A stretch of 9,297 nt of DNA, from NCBI GenBank assembly GCA_023459215.1, contig JAEWVF010000056.1, positions 1 to 9,297 on the forward strand. Direction: 5' to 3'. Every line of letters begins with the position of its first letter. Position 1 is the first letter of the stretch. Origin of the DNA: Chloroflexota bacterium (lineage in GTDB: Bacteria > Chloroflexota > Anaerolineae > Anaerolineales > Villigracilaceae). The notes beneath the pieces are model-generated. The model was not told where the DNA came from, ran no database searches, and saw nothing but the letters and a program-made list of their open reading frames with translations. Below are positions 5,329 through 9,297 of this stretch, piece after piece. The position numbers were made by a program, and so were the translations under genes.

Positions 5329-6594
5329 ATGCGCGAGTACGATAACGACATGGTACGGATGGGCATCATCCACTACAAAGCCGGGGAATATCCAGCGGCG
5401 CGCAACTACTTCGAGCGCGCCTTGATGGTGGCCAATGACCACGAAACCCGTTTCCTGGCCAACCTGTACCTTAGCCGGGTGCTGGACGATCCACAAGTCA
5501 AACGTCATTACCTTGAGGAAGCCCTGGCCATCGACCCGGCCAATTCTGAAGCGCGGCGCGAACTGGCCATTTTGGACGGCAAAATAAAGCCGGCTGAAAT
5601 CGTCGACCCGGATGCCCTGCCGGCGCAGTCTGCGGAAACCAAAAACGTGCATGCAGATCGTTTTACCTGTCCCAAATGCGGCGGGCGGATGGTTTTTGAC
5701 GGCGATGGCCGCACCCTGGTCTGCGAGTATTGCGCCCGCAACCAGACTCTTGGCAACCAGACGGTCGAGGAAGAACAGGATTTCATCGTTGCCATGGCAA
5801 CCGGCAAAGGCCACCGCAAACCGGTCGCCATGCAAACGTTTCACTGCCAGGGCTGCGGCGCGGATTTCATCCTGCCGCCAACCGCCAAATCGGCCAATTG
5901 CGCCTACTGCGCCTCGGCGCACGTCATCAAAGGCGATCCGCGCCAACTGGTAGAACCTGACGCAATCATCCCGATGTGCTTCAAACAGCGCGAAGCGGTT
6001 CGATACCTGATTGAGTGGGTCGAGAAGAACGAAATCAAACCCCAGGGAAAAGTCCAGCCGCCGCGCGGGGTTTACCTGCCGGTGTGGACGTTTGACATTG
6101 TCGGTAACATCCCCTGGAAAGGCATGATCTACAAGAACAAAACCTATGTTGAGGTGTCAGATATCCATCCGGTTTTGTTCAACGATGTCAGCATCCCGGC
6201 GGTCAACCGCCTGACCGAGTTGGTCAAACAACTCCTGCCAAAATTGGATCTGCAAAACGCTCCTGTTTACGATCCGCGCTACCTGGCGGGCTGGCCCGCG
6301 GAAGTATATGAGCGCACCATGTCTGACGCCTCGCTCGATGCCCGCCAGCAGGTTGTTCAACACATCAAGCGGCAAATCAACATCCAGCGATCAGGCATCA
6401 CCAACCTGAGTTACAACACAACCAACATTTCGATCCTGTCCTTCAAGCTGGTTTTTATTCCGGTCTGGATCACTGAATACATGTTTGAAAACCAGCGCTA
6501 TAACATCATCATCAGCGGAATGGATGGCTCGATCTGCGGTGAAAAGCCTGAAACCGGCATTATTGACTGGCTGGGGAATCTATTCGGCAAGTAA
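5329..6594 (+). CDS. TPR and double zinc-ribbon protein of unknown function
   Basis: The 421-residue protein has three parts. Residues about 8-85 look like two TPR helical repeats (GIIHYKAGEYPAARNYFERA, then a second ending in YLEEALAIDP). Two zinc ribbons follow: C114-x2-C117...C132-x2-C135 and C173-x2-C176...C191-x2-C194. The rest (about 205-421) contains YLPVWTFDI (249-257) and a later IPVWITEY (377-384) leading to a SGMDGSICGEKP end. Such C-terminal domains occur in widely distributed zinc-ribbon proteins, often mislabelled as PriA helicase; no helicase or ATPase motifs are present here. No signal peptide or clear membrane span is seen. The cysteine pairs and TPRs suggest a cytoplasmic protein-binding or scaffold role, which is inference. 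AAAGG ends 8 nt before the ATG, and the gene follows folP by 5 bp. Confidence 0.75.
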   Translation: MREYDNDMVRMGIIHYKAGEYPAARNYFERALMVANDHETRFLANLYLSRVLDDPQVKRHYLEEALAIDPANSEARRELAILDGKIKPAEIVDPDALPAQSAETKNVHADRFTCPKCGGRMVFDGDGRTLVCEYCARNQTLGNQTVEEEQDFIVAMATGKGHRKPVAMQTFHCQGCGADFILPPTAKSANCAYCASAHVIKGDPRQLVEPDAIIPMCFKQREAVRYLIEWVEKNEIKPQGKVQPPRGVYLPVWTFDIVGNIPWKGMIYKNKTYVEVSDIHPVLFNDVSIPAVNRLTELVKQLLPKLDLQNAPVYDPRYLAGWPAEVYERTMSDASLDARQQVVQHIKRQINIQRSGITNLSYNTTNISILSFKLVFIPVWITEYMFENQRYNIIISGMDGSICGEKPETGIIDWLGNLFGK

Positions 6595-6651
6595 ATTCCC
6601 TGCAACTTTTCCAGACAGTGTTCATCTAACCTTGTAGAAATTCATAAAAAC

Positions 6652-6669
6652 AAGCGCATTGCGCTTTTC
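6652..6669 (+). terminator. Short terminator-like hairpin upstream of the OsmC gene
   Basis: AAGCGC (6652-6657), loop ATT, GCGCTT (6661-6666), then TT and C. The stem is only 6 bp and the T-run is short. It lies about 60 bp after the zinc-ribbon gene and just before the AGGAG of the next gene, so it could end the folP transcript or shape the osmC leader. Confidence 0.4.
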
Positions 6670-6691
6670 AAAACAAGGAGAAAATACTGGT

Positions 6692-7093
6692 ATGGAAATG
6701 ATTATCGACTTCCCGGGCGGCGCGCGCGTCGATGCCCACTTCGGCCCCTACACCGTCCACACCGATCAACCGCCCTCAGGCGGCGGCGAGGGTTCGGCTC
6801 CCACCCCGTTTGCGGTCTTTCTCAGCTCGATTGGCACCTGCGCCGGGATTTATGTGCTCGGTTTCTGCCGTCAGCGCGGACTGGACAGCACCGGCATCCG
6901 CATTGTCCAGCGCATTCATAGCGATTTCAGCGGCATGATCAAAAAGGTCGACCTTGAAATCCAGGTCCCGCCGACCTTCCCCGAAAAATATCGCGACTCG
7001 CTGATCCGCTCGGCGGAATTGTGCGCGGTCAAAAAACATCTCGAAAATCCGCCCCGCTTCGAAGTCAGCACCAAGGAAGTTGTCCCGGCCTAA
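6692..7093 (+). CDS. OsmC-family protein (putative hydroperoxide-reducing)
   Basis: The 133-residue protein matches the OsmC/YhfA fold in length and pattern: an N-terminal beta meander, then GSAPTPFAVFLSSIGTC (34-50), a long central helix, and SAELCAVKKHL near the C-terminus. The two cysteines characteristic of the family are present as Cys50 and Cys111; in OsmC/Ohr they reduce organic hydroperoxides through a thiol/disulfide cycle. A third cysteine (Cys59) sits on the same helix as Cys50. Activity on peroxides is known for OsmC and Ohr but not for every relative, so the substrate is open. The ATG at 6692 is preceded by AGGAG (6676-6680) with a rather long 11-nt gap; an in-frame TTG at 6659 would place that site inside the gene. 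A strong terminator follows, so it is transcribed separately from cydDC. Confidence 0.88.
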   Translation: MEMIIDFPGGARVDAHFGPYTVHTDQPPSGGGEGSAPTPFAVFLSSIGTCAGIYVLGFCRQRGLDSTGIRIVQRIHSDFSGMIKKVDLEIQVPPTFPEKYRDSLIRSAELCAVKKHLENPPRFEVSTKEVVPA

Positions 7094-7111
7094 CCGACTC
7101 GTTAGCAAAAC

Positions 7112-7145
7112 AAAAAGTGCGTATCATCTTGATGCGCACTTTTTT
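7112..7145 (+). terminator. Strong intrinsic terminator after the OsmC gene
   Basis: AAAAAGTGCGTATCA (7112-7126) pairs with TGATGCGCACTTTTT (7130-7144) around a TCT loop. The stem is 15 bp with a single T-G wobble, and a six-T run ends at 7145. The matching A-run on the left would let it work on either strand. It separates the OsmC gene from the cydD promoter. Confidence 0.9.
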
Positions 7146-7197
7146 AATTTCTCGTGAGAAATTACGCAAACCCCCACCAGCCAAACTCATCCCCCGG

Positions 7198-7203
7198 TAT
7201 AAT
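7198..7203 (+). promoter_or_regulatory. -10 box (TATAAT) giving a probably leaderless cydD mRNA
   Basis: A perfect TATAAT preceded by GG ends 6 nt before the ATG at 7210. Transcription normally begins about 7 nt after a -10 box, so the mRNA should begin at or next to the A of the start codon. No ribosome site lies between, and no -35 hexamer is visible. Confidence 0.65.
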
Positions 7204-7209
7204 TCGGAC

Positions 7210-8958
7210 ATGCACCGTCGACTTCTGACCCTTGCCCGCTCGAGCGGGTTCATGCTCACCCTGACCATCGCCCTCGGCTGGGGCGGCGGCGTTTTGACCA
7301 TCGTCCAGGCCTGGTTCCTGGCGCGCGTGGTCAACGATGTTTTCCTGGGCGGACAGCCGCGCGAGGCCGTCCTGCCCCTGCTGGGCATCCTGCTCGGCGC
7401 ACTGCTGCTCAAATCGGCCTTCATCTGGGGCGCGGATGTCAGCGCCAATGCTGTTGCCCAAACCGTCAAAGCGGATTTGCGCGCGCGGCTGCTCAAGCAT
7501 CTCTCTGCCCTGGGGCCGGCTTTTACCCAGGGAGAACGCACCGGCGAACTTTCCACTGCGGCGGTGGAGGGCATCGAGCAACTGGACGCCTACTTCAGCC
7601 AATACCTGCCCGCCATCGTCCTGGCCGCTTCCATTCCGCTGACCATCCTGTTTTTAGTCTTCCCGCTTGACCCGCTGACCGGTGTAGTTTTCATCCTGAC
7701 CGCCCCGCTGATTCCTTTTTTCATGGTTTTGATTGGCAAGGCGGGCGAAGCCCTGACCAAACGCCAGTACAACACCCTCAGCCGCCTCTCCGCTCATTTT
7801 TTCGATGTGCTCCAAGGCCTGGTGACGCTGAAAACCCTCGGCCAGGCCAAAAGCCAGGCGCAGGTTATCGGCGAGTTTTCGGCGCGCTACAGCGATGTGA
7901 CCATGCAGGTTTTGCGTGTCACCTTCCTTTCGGCGCTGGCGCTCGAACTGCTGGCGACGATCTCCACCGCCATCGTTGCCGTTGAAATTGGCTTCCGCCT
8001 GCTCTACCGCAACATGGAATTCCTGCCGGCCTTCTTCATCCTTGTCCTGGCGCCCGATTTCTACCAGCCCCTGCGCAACCTGGGTCTGCGCTTCCACGCC
8101 GGGATGAGCGGAGTCACTGCGGCCACGCGGATTTATGAGATTCTCAATACCTCTGTATCACGTGTCAGGTCCCAAGTGTCAGGAGAAATCTCTGACCAGC
8201 TCCCCCTGGCACCTCATCACCTGACACCTGACACCCTAACACTTGACGCAGTTTCTTTCACCTACCCCAATCGTGAGCTCCCGGCGCTGGATGCCGTTTC
8301 CCTTGAAATCCCCTCCGGCAAACTGACCGCCCTGGTCGGCGCATCCGGCGCGGGCAAGAGCACCATCGCCAGCCTGCTGCTGCGCTTCATTTCGCCGCAG
8401 TCCGGCCAAATCCTGGTTGGCGAAACCCCGCTCGAGCAGATTTCGCCCGAACTGTGGCGTGAGCAGGTGGCCTGGGTGCCGCAAAACCCCTATCTCTTCT
8501 CCGATACCCTGGCGGCCAACCTGCGCCTGGCGCGCCCGGCCGCATCCGAAGCCGACCTGCTGACCGCCTGCCGCCGCGCCGGGCTGGAAGAATTCATCGC
8601 CAGCCTGCCGGATGGTTTGCAAACAACCATCGGTGAGCGCGGCGCGCGACTCTCCGGCGGGCAGGCCCAGCGGCTGGCGCTGGCGCGCGCCTTCCTCAAG
8701 GATGCGCCCCTGCTCCTGCTCGATGAACCCACATCCAGCCTCGACCCGGCGCTCGAAGCCAGCCTCGAAGCCTCGGTGCGCGAACTGACCCAAGGCCGCA
8801 CCGTGCTGGTCATCGCCCACCGCCTCGCCACCATCCGCCAGGCCGACCAGGTTATTGTCCTCCAGGCCGGAAAAGTGGCCAACCTGTTTTCCGGTTCAGC
8901 AGTGCTCCCGTTCGTCCAAAGCCTTTCGCAAACAGCCAACAACTGGGAAACCGCCTAA
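7210..8958 (+). CDS. cydD: Thiol reductant ABC exporter, subunit CydD
   Basis: The 582-residue protein is one half of the heterodimeric inner-membrane CydDC transporter, needed for assembly of cytochrome bd oxidase and haem/thiol homeostasis (export of cysteine and glutathione was the original proposal). Six membrane spans are seen at about 14-40, 55-73, 133-151, 157-177, 236-265 and 269-283. The ATPase domain follows: Walker A GASGAGKST (377-385), Q-loop Gln425, signature LSGGQ (481-485), Walker B LLLLDE (501-506) and H-loop His537. FPLDPLTGVV and LSAHFFDVLQGLVTLK are typical of CydD. The ATG at 7210 was chosen because the frame upstream runs back through the terminator and the OsmC gene, and a TATAAT sits just before this ATG. 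Oddly, the linker between the two domains (about 317-346) is encoded by heptamer repeats. cydC follows 29 bp later. Confidence 0.95.
   Translation: MHRRLLTLARSSGFMLTLTIALGWGGGVLTIVQAWFLARVVNDVFLGGQPREAVLPLLGILLGALLLKSAFIWGADVSANAVAQTVKADLRARLLKHLSALGPAFTQGERTGELSTAAVEGIEQLDAYFSQYLPAIVLAASIPLTILFLVFPLDPLTGVVFILTAPLIPFFMVLIGKAGEALTKRQYNTLSRLSAHFFDVLQGLVTLKTLGQAKSQAQVIGEFSARYSDVTMQVLRVTFLSALALELLATISTAIVAVEIGFRLLYRNMEFLPAFFILVLAPDFYQPLRNLGLRFHAGMSGVTAATRIYEILNTSVSRVRSQVSGEISDQLPLAPHHLTPDTLTLDAVSFTYPNRELPALDAVSLEIPSGKLTALVGASGAGKSTIASLLLRFISPQSGQILVGETPLEQISPELWREQVAWVPQNPYLFSDTLAANLRLARPAASEADLLTACRRAGLEEFIASLPDGLQTTIGERGARLSGGQAQRLALARAFLKDAPLLLLDEPTSSLDPALEASLEASVRELTQGRTVLVIAHRLATIRQADQVIVLQAGKVANLFSGSAVLPFVQSLSQTANNWETA
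8163..8246. repeat. Diverging heptanucleotide repeats inside cydD
   Basis: The left arm has three consecutive 7-mers, TGTCAGG, TCCCAAG, TGTCAGG (8163-8183). The right arm has CACCTCA (8210-8216), CACCTGA twice (8218-8231), an eight-base CACCCTAA (8232-8239) and CACTTGA (8240-8246). The right units are reverse complements of the left ones, so the block can fold as a hairpin with a loop of about 30 nt. It looks like an intergenic short tandem repeat that has entered a tolerant linker region without breaking the frame. Confidence 0.75.
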
Positions 8959-8987
8959 CCGCCAACCGGAAAACCGAAAAACTCCTG

Positions 8988-9297
8988 ATGAAAGAACTCT
9001 TCCGTCTCGTCTCCTTCCTCAAACCTTTTCGCCGCGAACTGGCCCTGGCTGTTCTGATCGGCTCGCTGACCATCGCCGCCAGCATCAGCCTGATGTCCAC
9101 TTCGGCCTGGCTCATCTCGACGGCTGCCATCGCCACCTCCATCGCCCAGTTCGGCGTGTCGGTGGTCGGGGTGCGCTTTTTCGGCATCTCGCGCGGGGTT
9201 TTCCGCTATCTTGAGCGGCTCGTTTCGCACTCCTTGACCTTCAAACTGCTGGCCCGCCTGCGCGTCTGGTTCTACCAGGCCATCGAGCCGCTCGCCC
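8988..9297 (+). CDS. cydC: Thiol reductant ABC exporter, subunit CydC (N-terminal part)
   Basis: From the ATG at 8988 the frame is open for 103 codons to the window edge, so only the first membrane spans are visible and the ATPase domain lies outside. SLMSTSAWLISTAA (about 34-47), GVRFFGISRGVFRYLERLVSH (about 61-81) and LLARLRVWFYQAIEPLA are hallmark CydC sequences around the first two spans and the following cytoplasmic helix. CydC pairs with CydD to make the complete exporter required for cytochrome bd maturation. The 29-bp gap after cydD contains neither a terminator nor an evident promoter, so one transcript is expected. No clear Shine-Dalgarno precedes the start. The cydAB oxidase genes are not in the window. 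Confidence 0.95.
   Translation, partial: MKELFRLVSFLKPFRRELALAVLIGSLTIAASISLMSTSAWLISTAAIATSIAQFGVSVVGVRFFGISRGVFRYLERLVSHSLTFKLLARLRVWFYQAIEPLA

Noticed and set aside
5251..5946. Long minus-strand open frame (231 codons) across the folP end and the zinc-ribbon gene
   Set aside because: It is antisense to two genes with clear motifs, shows no recognisable domain or ribosome site, and is expected from codon bias on the coding strand.
7021..7209. An upstream-extended CydD start (63 more residues)
   Set aside because: The extension overlaps the OsmC gene and runs through the strong terminator and the TATAAT box; its sequence is not CydD-like.
8163..8246. CRISPR-like array
   Set aside because: Units are 7 bp, contiguous and inverted between arms, with no spacers; it lies in frame within cydD.

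Overview
The window is about 9.3 kb of moderately GC-rich bacterial chromosome with ordinary housekeeping and accessory genes. It holds ten protein genes, two of them cut by the window edges. The likely source is a member of the Chloroflexota, class Anaerolineae. This is an inference from protein style, perfect TATAAT boxes lying very close to start codons with no recognisable -35, and palindromic or heptameric intergenic repeats. No 16S rRNA or other marker is present to prove it.

Left part (1-1690, minus strand): a short operon reading leftwards. It encodes a free-standing cobalamin-binding subunit of an acyl-CoA mutase (1205-1609), then the mutase chaperone GTPase MeaB (194-1201), then a GNAT acetyltransferase that starts inside the meaB stop codon and runs off the left edge (1-197). 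The mutase catalytic subunit is not in the window. A 118-bp divergent promoter region separates this operon from a plus-strand gene for an S9-family serine peptidase (1728-3578).

Middle (3579-6594, plus strand): the peptidase is followed by a gene-poor stretch of about 300 bp. It contains a 151-bp non-coding element with 13-bp perfect terminal inverted repeats and 8-bp flanking direct repeats, that is, a MITE-like insertion. Next come a small SpoIIAA/STAS-like protein (3876-4295), dihydropteroate synthase folP (4430-5323), and, 5 bp later, a protein with TPR repeats, two zinc ribbons and a C-terminal domain of unknown function (5329-6594).

Right part (6595-9297, plus strand): an OsmC-family protein (6692-7093) ends at a strong intrinsic terminator. 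Then come cydD (7210-8958) and the start of cydC (8988 to the edge), the two halves of the heterodimeric CydDC ABC exporter needed for cytochrome bd assembly. The cydD start appears leaderless: its TATAAT box lies 6 bp upstream of the ATG. The linker between its membrane and ATPase domains is encoded by diverging heptanucleotide repeats.

Themes are propionate/branched acyl-CoA metabolism (B12 subunit plus MeaB), folate synthesis, and thiol/redox balance (OsmC, CydDC). I see no clear undescribed defence or biosynthetic system. The most notable items are the MITE-like element, the repeat-coded CydD linker, the leaderless promoter, and the TPR/zinc-ribbon protein next to folP.
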